Assembly (NCBI GenBank): GCA_038503035.1 | Contig: JAVSML010020758.1 | Span: 78,322-142,321 of the forward strand | Length of the DNA stretch: 64,000 bases | Origin: Crocodylus rhombifer | Lineage: Eukaryota; Chordata; Crocodylia; Crocodylidae | Direction: 5' to 3' | Shown: positions 47,585-56,480 of the stretch, piece by piece | Position numbering within the stretch: the first letter of the stretch is position 1 | How the letters are laid out: every line of letters begins with the position of its first letter | Translations under genes and position numbers: made by a program | The notes under the pieces: generated by a model | The model's input: the letters and a program-made list of their open reading frames with translations, nothing else | Database searches by the model: none | Told to the model about the DNA's origin: nothing

Positions 47585-47757
47585 CTCAGGATATCCCAGC
47601 TTCCAAGAGAAGTGGTGCTGGCTCCTACCCTGGGGGTCTTTAAGAGGAGGCTGGATGAACACCTTGCCAGGGTCATTTGACCCCAGTACTCTTTCCTGCC
47701 ATGGCAGGGGGTCGGACTTAATGATCTGCTCAGGCCCCTTCTGACCCTACCAACTAG
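47585..47757 (+). mobile_element. CR1 LINE 3' fragment, plus orientation
   Basis: Encodes the last residues of CR1 ORF2 (LPREVVLAPTLGVFKRRLDE, then HLARVI and stop at 47680). The 3' UTR words GGGGGTCGGACTTAATGATC and CCCCTTCTGACCCTAC follow. Severely 5'-truncated. Confidence 0.85.
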
Positions 47758-48032
47758 GAAACCCCTGGGGAAGATCAGGAACAATGGATACAAACTCCTG
47801 GAAGGTTATTTCAGGCTCAATTCCAGGAAAAACTCCTTCACAGTCAGGGTGTCCAGACTGTGGAATAAAATCCCTTCAGTGGTGGTAAGGTCATCTACCC
47901 TGAAAAGCTTCAAAAGGAGACTGAACAGTCACCTCGCTGGGGACTCCAGTTGTCTTTTCCTGCCTAGTGCAGAGGGACTGGACCTGATTATCTACCAGGT
48001 CCCTTCCAGCCCCTGAGAGTCTATGAATCCCG
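47758..48032 (+). mobile_element. Second CR1 LINE 3' fragment, plus orientation
   Basis: A separate, older-looking CR1 subfamily tail. The ORF2 C-terminus reads YFRLNSRKNSFTVRVSRLWN, then STLKSFKRRLNSHLAGD. The 3' UTR (GGACTGGACCTGATTATCTA) ends at GAGAGTCTATGAAT. It follows the previous fragment head to tail. Confidence 0.85.
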
Positions 48033-48529
48033 CACAGCTCAGCCAGGCCGTGTTTCTGCTTGGGCTGGCAGCACCAAACTGCAGCCTTTACAGACCTGGT
48101 CCTCAAAACGGATGCCGCCATGAGGCACCTGCTGGCTGCCTGTCTCTGCCCTGAGGGTGGCAGGCACCCAAAGGTGCACTGGCCACATATTGTATTGGTA
48201 TCCATTCATTGTTACTAGTGAATTTGATTAAACGATTAATTTTTAGACAGGGAACATTTCCCACAGGAAAACAAAGTGGTGGAAAATTTTTCTGTCCAAG
48301 ATGGCAGCTAGGATCTTGTGGAGGAGACCCGCGGCCATGAAACGGGAAAGCACAAGAGAAGGCGTCTGATCTTCAGTGCCAGAGTAAAGTCACTTGGGCC
48401 TAAAGGATCACCTCTTCCAACAGTATGTTATTAAAGCGTGCCTCACGCTGAACTTCAGCTTTTACCAGAAAAAGAAAGGAACAAAGTAAACCTGTAACCC
48501 GAGGGCAAACACGGGCCTCCCACACGGGG
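48033..48529. other. Start of CPPED1 intron 1 region, no feature seen
   Basis: Sequence between the CR1 tail and the CpG island. No gene or repeat. Confidence 0.4.
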
Positions 48530-48611
48530 CTGTGAAACGTGACCGCGGGGAGCGGGGACCCGGCTGACAAAGCTGCAGGCCGCGGGAGGCACTTCGGAAA
48601 CGCGGCTCCGG

Positions 48612-48638
48612 CCGGACCCGGACCCGGACCCGGACCCG
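48612..48638. repeat. Hexanucleotide repeat (GGACCC)n in the CpG island
   Basis: About four and a half copies of GGACCC, inside CPPED1 intron 1 about 230 bp downstream of exon 1 in gene direction. On the gene strand it reads GGGTCC. Confidence 0.9.
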
Positions 48639-48707
48639 CACGCGGAGCGGGGCCGCGACATTTCCCCTCTCACCGGACACTGCTTCAGCTCCGGAGCGCG
48701 CGCGGGC

Positions 48708-48727
48708 GGGGAGGGGAGGGGAGGGGA
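48708..48727 (+). promoter_or_regulatory. G-quadruplex-type motif
   Basis: Four runs of four G separated by single A (GGGGAGGGGAGGGGAGGGGA). This fits a very stable parallel quadruplex on the plus strand, which is the template strand of CPPED1. It lies about 140 bp into intron 1. Confidence 0.75.
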
Positions 48728-48868
48728 GCGCGGCTCGCAGGCCCAGCCGCGCGGGAGGAGCGCGCACGGAGGCTCCCGGCGCGGAGGCCGAGACAAGGGG
48801 CCGCGGGACGCCCGGCCCGGCCGCAGCAGCTTTCCCCGCACCCCCAGGCTCCCGCCCGCGGCGCCCAC

Positions 48869-48932
48869 CTTGGCGGAAGCCGCGCACGGTCCTGCCCCGC
48901 GCCCTCGCGAATACATCCTGCCCCTCGGCCAT
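48869..48932 (-). CDS. CPPED1: CPPED1 exon 1 (coding part)
   Basis: The exon codes for 21 residues plus one base: MAEGQDVFARARGRT then VRGFRQ. The start codon sits in an ideal Kozak context, GCCGCCATGG. The donor is CGCCAAG|GTGGGC at 48869/48868, leaving phase 1, which joins exon 2 to make Asp. The human N-terminus has VFHRARGRTLAAF at the matching place, so length and motif agree, though the first residues differ. The frame stays open beyond the donor to 48462, but that part is GC-rich intron without similarity to the protein. The 5' UTR boundary cannot be set from sequence alone. Confidence 0.88.
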
Positions 48933-49075
48933 GGCGGCCCGTCGGAGCGGGGAGGCGCCGCCTCGCTCAGGGGCGGGCCCGGGCCGGGCTGCTCCGCCCT
49001 AGTCACCTGCTGGACCCGGCCCCACCCCCGCCCTGCGCCCGGCCTTCAGCCTCGGCCGGGCTCCGTGTGTGGTTC
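48933..49075 (-). promoter_or_regulatory. CPPED1 5' UTR / core promoter region
   Basis: GC-rich sequence directly upstream of the CPPED1 start codon. It has GC boxes (GGGGCGGG at 48971 on the plus strand and CCCCACCCCCGCCC near 49022) and lacks a TATA box. Transcription start sites are probably dispersed here. Confidence 0.6.
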
Positions 49076-49570
49076 GTGTGCCTGGATGTCCTGGGCCTCA
49101 GTCCACTGCGGAAACTACAAGTACCCCTTAAGAAAGGAGGCCACTGGGGACATTATACCGATCATGGGAGACTGGGGACCATGTACCCCCCTTCCCCCGT
49201 GACCAGTCAGCAACGGGGGGGATCCTGCTACGCCAATCTCACCGACTTCCAGAAGTGTCCGACGTGTGCCTGCTCCTCAGCTGGCACTGGTGCTCCCACC
49301 GGTCTCCCCTGTCTGTCACCTAAGCGGGGAGCATGGCCTATCGGGTACACCAGCACTCTCAGGGGGTGCACGTGCACGCCCATGTACCCCCTGGCGTCTC
49401 CACTGATACAGATTCATTGCTTGGTGCAACAAACAGGAAAACAGGGACAGGGCTGAGGTCGTAGGTTAATCACCAGGGCATCGGAAGGGGACATCAGCGC
49501 AGCACACCGACCAGCGCCTGCTGCCCCCTGAAGGAGTCGAGGGACACAGACCAGCGAAACTGTCTGAGCA
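49076..49570. other. Unassigned sequence upstream of CPPED1
   Basis: Moderately GC-rich. Near 49358-49391 the sequence around the perfect palindrome GTGCACGTGCAC is loosely self-complementary over about 34 bp. Could be repeat-derived. No exon recognised. Confidence 0.35.
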
Positions 49571-49644
49571 CGGGGTTGTCAGCCCTCCAGGATTGCCCTA
49601 GAGTCTCCAGGAATTAGATATATACATCTTTTCCTATAAATCTA

Positions 49645-50176
49645 CAGGCAGTCCTCAGACTTACACCACAGTTGGTTCCTGAAAACAGTGTCTTAAGTCA
49701 AAACGTAACTGGGAACCGATTTTCCCATAGGAAACAATGTTATAAATGGGGGATTGGTTCCTGAACCAAGGCCCGATACCCTGTTTTCACCAAAAATAGC
49801 CCAGAATTTTGTACTCAGTCACTTGTAGATGAGTAATATAGCTACATTAATGCATTTGTATTTTAAATAGCAATCATATTGATTTGGAAGAACTTCTTTG
49901 AGGTGACATTTTCAAGGGTTCTTGGCTGGTGTCTTCTTAGAAGTCTTGGCTGCAGGTTTTTCTGGAGTCTTGTCTGCTTTCTTAAAGTGTCCAAGGAAGT
50001 TTGGACAGATGTGCTCCAGAGAGGTGGGTGACACAGTGATGTGTTCATTGGCATGGTGTCACATCCGATCAAGCGTTGTAAAGTCGAAAATGACATCAGA
50101 AAGTTGAAACAGGGTGTTAATTTAGAAATGTTGTAAGTGTGAAACGTATCTAGAAATGTAAGTCAAGTATTGCCTG
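49645..50176. mobile_element. Tigger/pogo-like non-autonomous element nested in family A
   Basis: Ends CAGGCAGTCCTCAGACTTAC and, reversed, CAGGCAATACTTGACTTAC are inverted copies. Both are flanked by TA (49643-49644 and 50177-50178), the duplication made by Tc1/mariner-pogo transposases. The ends resemble Tigger termini. At 532 bp it has no full transposase, and the 77-codon minus frame at 50096-49863 is not recognisable. It interrupts the older host element. Confidence 0.78.
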
Positions 50177-50214
50177 TATATTTATATAGATTTATTCTAT
50201 AAAGCTATATATAT

Positions 50215-50215
50215 A

Positions 50216-50272
<57 letters not shown>
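50215..50272. repeat. (TG)n(TA)n compound microsatellite
   Basis: About ten TG units followed by about nineteen TA units, just beyond the Tigger end. Its seed TATATA words are present at the insertion border. Confidence 0.95.
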
Positions 50273-50280
<8 letters not shown>

Positions 50281-50635
50281 GGTATAAATCTCCAAGAGAT
50301 GCTGAGAGTCACCTGGGAGATGGATGATAGGGCATTCATTAAAATAAATAATATTAAATGTTGAATCCAATTTTTACTGTAGTCCATAGGGTTTTTAAAA
50401 TCTAATGTACATTTGCCTTCCTGACGTGAAGTCTACACTGTATAGAGTATTAATGTCATTACATCTTATGATGAAACCTCCCAGACTAGATTCAAACAGA
50501 CAGTAATGATGCGTAGGGGGTGCATGGTTGGTGAGATTGGCTGCAGTCGCTGACTGGTCGCTGGGGACGCATGTGCCTCTCCTGGCTAAGGTGGCACCAG
50601 TCACCCAATGCAGAGTTGGCAACCCTATCTGGGCA

Positions 50636-52005
50636 GTAGGAGGCAAACAGGTGGGCGAGCACAAGTGCCCTCCACCCCGGCCCCTAGGTCCTGCTGACTG
50701 GGGCCACAGCCACCTGCTCCTCTCCACATGCCTGTTAGCCTCGGGCAGAGAGATCCTGGCCCTTTTCCCATGTTCATTGCGGCCTACTTGTCACTAGGCA
50801 GTCATGGGCTGAAGCATGGACCCCTTTAGGGAATGGCCAGTGAGGGGGCGACAGCCCCACAGCAGTAGTTAGAGCAAGATGCCTAGGCAAGGCTAGGTAG
50901 GAGATATCCCTGCTCTGGCCTGCCTAGCCTTTTTTGGGCAGTAGGTCCTTGGAGGAGCAGCAGTAGGTCAATACTTAGACTGATGTTTTTACTGGTGGTA
51001 GTCAGCCCAGAGAGCCTTTCTAGGACTCTGAATGGCTCAGATCTGGTGAATAGGGTGTGTGGAGGGAGCAGAAGAAGCAGGCAGGTAGGGGTAGGGAGCT
51101 CTGGGGCAGAGGTGGTGGGTGGGGAATTATGCTGAGCACTGGAGAGCTGGGGGCAGGGGGGGCAAGGAGTCTTACCTGCCCTGGCTCTCTTCACTCCAGC
51201 AGGCTCAGACTGCTGCAGTTCCCCCAAGGGCTGCTCTTAGTGTCCCTTTCACTGCCTCTCCCACCAGTGCCACAGGGCTGTGCCTGGCATGGCAAGGCAA
51301 GGCCTCCCAGGGGGCATCATTCCACCCTACTCCCACCCTAGATGTGCTACTGGACATGGAGCTGTGCTTTCCATGGCAAAGACTCCTGGGTGCATATTAG
51401 CAATCCCCCTAAATCAGTGTTGGGGCAGGTGCCCTGCTTGTCCCGTCACCAGTTATGGGCAGGCACATGCTGCAGGTGGTTATTAAGTCCTTATAAAAGC
51501 CAGTTAAAGTAAAGTAAAGTTTCCAATTCAAGAGCACCAGATTGAGACCCTCCTTCAAGAATGTTTGGATCTGGCTCTTAGTCTCTGTGATTCCAGTTTC
51601 ATTATTACTAAGCCTGTAGGCTCTCTTCTGTAACCCTCATCATCAATAGCATATTTGATCTTTTTCCAAGGGTGGGTCACGGATGAATGTCATGATGCTC
51701 AGGTCCTTTCAAGCAATGAGTGTGATAAATGTACAGAGTATACCTACATTAGCTCCTCTTCAAGTAGACTCCTCTGATATCTCAGCCTGAGCATTGTCTG
51801 CTTTAATGACGGTGACATGAGAAATTTCCATTGTGTAATTTAAGTATACTTTTTGTCGTTTTGCAGCTTGAGTGCTGCATTGATTTTGTTTGCAAAAATA
51901 AAGAACACGTTCAAGTGTAGGGGTGAGAACTGGAGTGATTTTTATTCTCTCTCTTTCTTCAGTCTGCTCAGCTTAGAATTGTAAATTCCTTGAAGCCAGG
52001 ACCAT
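50636..52005. other. Non-coding intergenic sequence
   Basis: Mixed composition, GC-richer at 50640-51480, AT-rich after. Open frames at 50883-51486 are low complexity. No gene recognised. Confidence 0.45.
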
Positions 52006-52514
52006 GGGCCAAATTTTAAACAGCTCACCTGGTGTAAATATAGCTAATTCCACTGGCTTCAGAGTTATTTCAGATTTACTCCAGTTTAACCATGTATTTT
52101 ACTAGGAATTATAACACTAAACAGTTTATATTTTGCTTTATGGTTTGTTTTGTCAAATAAAGGTCGTGAACATTCTGGCAAGTATAAATAATTCACATTA
52201 GGTCAGCATGTCCCAGATTTGTGGGGTTTGTGCCCCATTACCACTCTCATAGCCAGTCTTGTACCCGCTATTTCAGCTGCTGATTCTTCTCCCCACACTG
52301 CCAACGGCCCCCACCACTTTCCCTGCTGATGTTTACCCCCACTGCCAATTGCCACATCTCCACTCCCCCCTGCCAACCAGGGGTACATGTTTAAATACTG
52401 AATTAGGCTATCTTGTGCTCTCATGTACACATCTGAAAATGTGGAATAACTGCAATCACTTAAGAAGTGTTACTCTGACTTTACATAGTGTAAATGACAG
52501 GAGAAATTTGGGCC
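52006..52514. mobile_element. Inverted-repeat element, apparently split by an insertion
   Basis: GGGCCAAATTTTAAACAG…GTGTAAATA at the left and GTGTAAATGACAGGAGAAAT then TTGGGCC at the right are inverted. Both halves contain the TGGCTTCAGAGTTA / TGTTACTCTGACTT words of a palindromic element. The middle (about 52140-52440) does not pair and looks inserted. Confidence 0.45.
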
Positions 52515-52639
52515 ACTTGCCTTCTCAGTTTCCACTTCTCCTCTTACATTGTTAATACTCGTAGGTTGAATTCCACTAGTAAGAGGTTCCACCTAATGCT
52601 AAATATTGTATAATAGACAAGAGAAATAAAAGATAGGAA

Positions 52640-52770
52640 GGGATACAAGCAGAGGAAAGTGAAGTGATTTGTTCCAAGGTCATGCAGTTGTCAGCGACAG
52701 AGATGGAAATAGAATCCAAGTCTCTTAAGACTTGGGCAGGTACCCTGTCCACTAGACCATATAGACCTAG
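52640..52770 (-). repeat. MIR-like SINE, minus orientation
   Basis: On the reverse strand GGTCTAGTGGACAGGGTACC (A-box region) is followed by GACTTGGATTCTATTTCC (B-box region), then GCATGACCTTGGAACAAATC, the MIR order. Diverged. Confidence 0.6.
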
Positions 52771-52829
52771 TACATAATTTTAACCATTAGGATAACGTAG
52801 AAAATCCTATTACAAACCTTTCCAGGTTT

Positions 52830-53560
52830 CATTGCCGCAATGTGAAGTATGTTATACACTATTTAAGCAATCTAAAGTGCTAATCCAACAAGCAATTCTA
52901 AAATTTACCACCATCTATCTGATGGGCAGTTTATTCAAAGAGCAGTGGTACAAAGGTTTATTGAAAGAAAGCCATTTGCCACTCACAAGTAAGAAAGCAA
53001 GATATAAAATTGCTGCTATAGAGGAATGGTTCAGGTGAAAAGGACAAGGAGACATAGGTCTAGACATGAGAGTTAAAATTGCAAAGTGCAGAGATGCAAA
53101 TTTGAAGCTAAACTATTTTAATCTTATCCATGAAATGGAATGACTGTGTGCCATCTGGAATTTGGAGAACCCAGTGAATGCTGGAGGTGTAAACAGCACA
53201 CATAGGATTATTAACATCTGTTTTTGATATGTCCTGATCTACACAAGTCCTTGAGGGAAGAGCCAGACAAAATAAGGGAAATTAATAAACCCTGATATAA
53301 AAAGGACTATGCCTTTTGGTTTGGTTTAGAGACAATATGGATTTAAAAGGACTGGTTAAATAAGGAATATGATGGATAAAAGCTGTTTTTAATTTAAGAA
53401 AGAGTAACTCGTATCCTATAAACTAGCAACATCCCCACCAGAGAATGGATTATATCCCTAACAGCTGCAATACCTTGTAAATGGATGGTATTTGCTCCAA
53501 AAGCCAGGCAAAATAATTTTTGAAACTGCTTGGATGCCATCAGGAACATAAACTAACCAT
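52830..53560 (+). pseudogene. L1-type LINE ORF2 C-terminal relic
   Basis: Across changing frames and stops the plus strand keeps the order seen at the end of L1 ORF2: NYFNLIHE (about 53110), then E-CWRC-KQH followed by a stop-broken stretch and CPDL at 53176-53250. This corresponds to the L1 cysteine motif (CWRC…H…CP). A later ARQ-type segment follows near 53510. The copy is heavily decayed and no 3' end is recognisable. It could be from another L1-like clade. Confidence 0.5.
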
Positions 53561-54619
53561 GGGGAAAAAACTCTAATACCCTTGAGGACCTCAGCAAGAC
53601 TGGGGGGGAAAACAGGAGGGTGGGGAGAGGGCAGGGGAAGGGGGTCTGCTGAGATACCATAAGAGGAAACAAACTAGAACAGTGCTGGGATCAGGAGGCT
53701 CCAGGATGGCTACAGCAAGCTATGTCAATAGATCAATCTGAGCCTAAGGGAAGATGGGATGTAACAAACCCTAAGGTCTTCACTCAGATATTACTAAATC
53801 TGTGCCCTGGGAAAATTTCTTTTGACTTTGGGGACTTCTGAGTGTATCTGATGGTACATTTAGCCCAGAATATTCATAATTACTTCTACATGATGAAAGT
53901 ATACTGTAATGTCAGTGGCAGTGGCAGCATTTTGGCTCTTTAGATAACATTATCAGGAACCTGCCATCTGATAATGGGAGGGGAATGTAGCTTGGGATGT
54001 TTTATATAGCTATGAATGAGTCATTGTTCTACAGATGCTTACCTGCTTTAGGAATAAAGGCACAGAAAATAAAGATCTTTCCTATCCTTTGATAGTAGGG
54101 AGCCTCATATTCTCAAAGGGGCTCGGAAGCATGTTACTAATCTTTATTATTATAAATAAATAAATGAATGAAAAAAACGTTTTGCACAAACTGAACTGAA
54201 AATCAGCTGACCAGGACTGATCCTTGCTGTTGCTAAGGAGGGGACACAAGTGACATTGATTATTTCCACAATTAAGAATTCACAATAGAATTGATTTTTA
54301 TCTGACTCATTTAGTGTGGGTAGGCTCCATTTGTTCAAGAAACCTATTATATATTCTTTGAATCATTGTAACTACGAGAGAGATAAAAGTTGATGTAATG
54401 AGTTAAACACATTATTTAACTCAATTTGTTTTGCACACTGAATTCTCACTCTTGACACATTTACAGATTCTATTTACATATTGCCTGTCCATTTTTGTTA
54501 TATTATAACAGACATCACATGTAGCCGTATTTTAAAAAATCCCCTATATCTGGTTCAAGGTATCTCAGTTTTGGAGGCCTGTCACAGGACATGTTTTGAA
54601 TCTGATTTTCAAGGACACT
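53561..54619. other. Non-coding intergenic sequence
   Basis: AT-rich apart from a G-rich patch at 53600-53645. Nothing recognised. Confidence 0.45.
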
Positions 54620-54743
54620 GGGTATGTCTACACAAGGTGCTCTGAATGCAGTAGACAAATGCTAGATTTAGTTAACATTGCAAAAAAAAAATCATCCGCA
54701 CTAATGCAGAGTAGCACTGATTATGGTGCATTAAGTTTAGTAC

Positions 54744-55878
54744 TGTGGCAGGGTGACCTCCCCTAGCACCCCTACCTACCGTGCCAAATTGGGTCTTGAA
54801 TGCACCCTCTATCTCGCCCGCCACGTCTTGTTGGTATATCATTAATGGGAGGCTGCCTTCCTGCCCTCCTTGGCACGGGGTCTTACTGTACCAGAGCTGC
54901 ACCTTCACGGGTGCCCCCTCGCTTCTCCCGTGGCCCTCGCCACACCGGGGCCTATCTCCTGTGTTCTCGCAACCCACGCCGGGGCCTTGCCCTTCTACCG
55001 TCGCCCACTCTGGGCCTTGCCTCTATATGCGCACCCCCTTCCCGGGGCCTGCTCAATAGGCTCACCCCCTTCCCGGGGCCTCGCACTCCCCGCCCGCACT
55101 GAAGCCCTCGCTCGCGCTTCTCGCACTCCCCGCCCGCACTGGGGCCCTTGCTCGCACTTCTCGCACTCCCCACCCGCACTGGGGCCCTTGCTCACGCTTC
55201 TCGCGCTCCCCGCCCGCACTGGGGCCCTTGCTCGCGCTTCTCGCGCTCCCTGCCCGCACTGGGGCCCTTGCTCGCGCTTCTCGCGCTCCCCGCGGTCGGG
55301 GCTCAGGTGGCCGCAGCCTTACCTGGCCCCAGACCCCCTTCTAGGGTCCTACACCCACTGGGCTTCTGCCTACGCTGAGCTCTTCCTGAAGCTGCCCACA
55401 CTGGGCTGGGGTCGGGACACCCCAAAACGCAGTGCCCTCTCTGGCGCTAGGAACACCCCCACCTTACTGGGGAGCTCCTAATGAGGCCTCCTCCACCCCT
55501 ACTCCTCCTCCGGTAGTAACAATAACCAAAACCAAAATCTCTCCCTCCTGGGTAACAACATAAACTTCAAGCCAACCTGGCTATCCCTCATGTACCCTTA
55601 TCAGGGTTTCTTCCACCCAGCGTTATCAGGCAGACACTGTCCAGCCATCGGGCTTCTCCGCTATGTTCTGCTCTGCTTGCTCCAGCCGAGCTCCCTTCCT
55701 CCTTAGCAGGGGAACTGACTCTGGCCTTAGCCTTCTCTGTTTATAAAGGCCAGGCCCTGCCCCCTGGCGGTCAGGTACCCAATCAGTTGCCCTAGCAACT
55801 CCCACCTGCTGCCCTGGTGAGTGGCAGTTGAGCCCATTTACTACTATTCAGTAGCAGGCACCCTAGTGCCCTGCTACA
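54744..55878. mobile_element. Inner 1,135-bp TIR element with tandem repeats
   Basis: Ends TGTGGCAGGG and, reversed, TGTAGCAGGG differ at one base. AGTAC stands on both sides (54739-54743 and 55879-55883). The interior is GC-rich, holds five 40-bp tandem units and ends in less biased sequence. Open frames through the repeats (54870-55481 plus and several minus) are repeat translations, not genes. The family is not known to me. The 5-bp duplication is unusual for hAT, which makes 8 bp. Confidence 0.7.
55088..55287. repeat. Tandem repeat, five 40-bp units
   Basis: The unit starts CCCCGCCCGCACTGGGGCCC and ends TTGCTCGCGCTTCTCGCGCT. Full units begin at 55088, 55128, 55168, 55208 and 55248. A sixth breaks off after CCCCGC at 55288. 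Units differ at only a few positions, so amplification is recent. The region upstream (54900-55085) has diverged relatives of the unit. Confidence 0.92.
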
Positions 55879-55954
55879 AGTACTAGTCATTACAGGTACT
55901 AAACTTAATGTGCTGTAATTACAGCACATTAATGAACGTGTAGATATGCCCACT

Positions 55955-56099
55955 GAATGCCTGTGCTTACTGACTTGGAGTTTGGGGGATTTAGCACCCT
56001 CAAAAAACATGCCTAGTTCTCTCAAGTTGGTCACTCTAAAAATTGAGGAATCACAGATCAAAATCCACTTTTGAAATCATAATATTATAATAAAGAGTA
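55955..56099. other. Short AT-rich spacer
   Basis: No feature seen. Confidence 0.4.
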
Positions 56100-56480
56100 A
56101 TTTCCTGTTATTGCACTGGACTAGCACCGGACCCCAGTGGGGAGGGGAGGTGCTGCCATAAAAGGGAGCCCAAGATGGCTGGTGTTCCCAACCCTTGCCA
56201 CTAATTGGCTAGGATGATTGCTAGTCATATGGCCCCACCCACCCCCACCAATTGGTGGTTAGAGGTGGGGCTATATAACAGACAGATCTCACAACCAATC
56301 AAGGGCAAGGAGTGGGGCCACCAGGTCCCCTTGGCCAATCAGAGGCATAGGGAAGGCCCTGCTGCAGTTAGCCCATGAAACTGGCAGCTTGTGCCATGAT
56401 CTCCCCGCAAAATTAGGTGGCCAGCTCCTCAAGTTGGGTAGACCCCTGCTGATAATGCTGCGCTGGTTAAGGTACAATTG
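56100..56480. repeat. Promoter-like GC-richer block (candidate LTR or repeat)
   Basis: It holds ATTGGCT (56205), the perfect palindrome CCACCAATTGGTGG (56245-56258), CTATATAA (56271-56278), then CCAATC at about 56295 and 56336. CCAAT boxes upstream of a TATA word resemble an LTR U3 region, but no matching end, primer site or viral gene was found. Direction would be plus if real. Confidence 0.35.

Larger units (their letters stand above)
30150..48932 (-). other. CPPED1: CPPED1 gene, 5' part (exons 1-2 and intron 1)
   Basis: The gene runs right to left. Its coding start is 48932, intron 1 spans 30369-48868 (about 18.5 kb), and it continues left of 30150 beyond the window. The joined start is M-A-E-G-Q-D-V-F followed by ARARGRTVRGFRQ, then Asp from the split codon, then EEYQWK. 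The human protein has the related VFHRARGRTLAAF there. Intron 1 has gathered one CR1 and at least four DNA-transposon copies, all outside the exons. In mammals CPPED1 lies between SNX29 and SHISA9. Neither is visible here. Confidence 0.9.
48530..49075. promoter_or_regulatory. CpG island over CPPED1 exon 1
   Basis: Dense in CG dinucleotides, in sharp contrast to the AT-rich surroundings. It covers the start of intron 1, exon 1 and the upstream region. It contains GGGGCGGG boxes that could bind Sp1-type factors (such as at 48971) and no TATA box near the start codon, as expected for a housekeeping promoter. Whether it also drives a transcript rightwards is not shown. The open frame to 49456 has no recognisable protein. 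Confidence 0.85.
49571..50627. mobile_element. TIR element, family A, interrupted by later insertions
   Basis: The left end CGGGGTTGTCAGCCCTCC and the right end AGTTGGCAACCCTA match the element at 28228-28503 in sequence and order. TCTGAGCA (49563-49570) and TCTGGGCA (50628-50635) flank it, an 8-bp duplication with one change. Compared with the compact copy, it carries a Tigger insertion (49645-50176), a microsatellite and an extra block at about 50508-50612 before its right end. Confidence 0.8.
54620..55951. mobile_element. Outer MITE with GTCTACAC-type ends, split by another element
   Basis: The left end GGGTATGTCTACAC and the right end, reversed GGGCATATCTACAC, are inverted copies. ACT flanks both sides (54617-54619 and 55952-55954), fitting a 3-bp duplication as made by PIF/Harbinger enzymes. 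The two halves (54620-54743 and 55879-55951) continue with GGTGCATTAAGTTTAGTAC and GTACTAAACTTAATGTGC, again inverted. A 1,135-bp element separates them. Confidence 0.75.

Noticed and set aside
48462..48868. Extension of the CPPED1 start frame past the exon 1 donor
   Set aside because: A good donor at 48869/48868 joins in phase to exon 2. The extension has no similarity to CPPED1.
48539..49456. 305-codon plus frame through the CpG island
   Set aside because: GC-rich sequence has few stops. It lies opposite CPPED1 exon 1 and its protein is low complexity with no known motif.
55088..55287. CRISPR-like array
   Set aside because: The repeats are contiguous 40-bp units with no spacers, in a vertebrate genome and inside a transposon.
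54870..55481. 203-codon plus frame and repetitive minus frames
   Set aside because: Translation of the 40-bp tandem repeats and their surroundings, not a gene.
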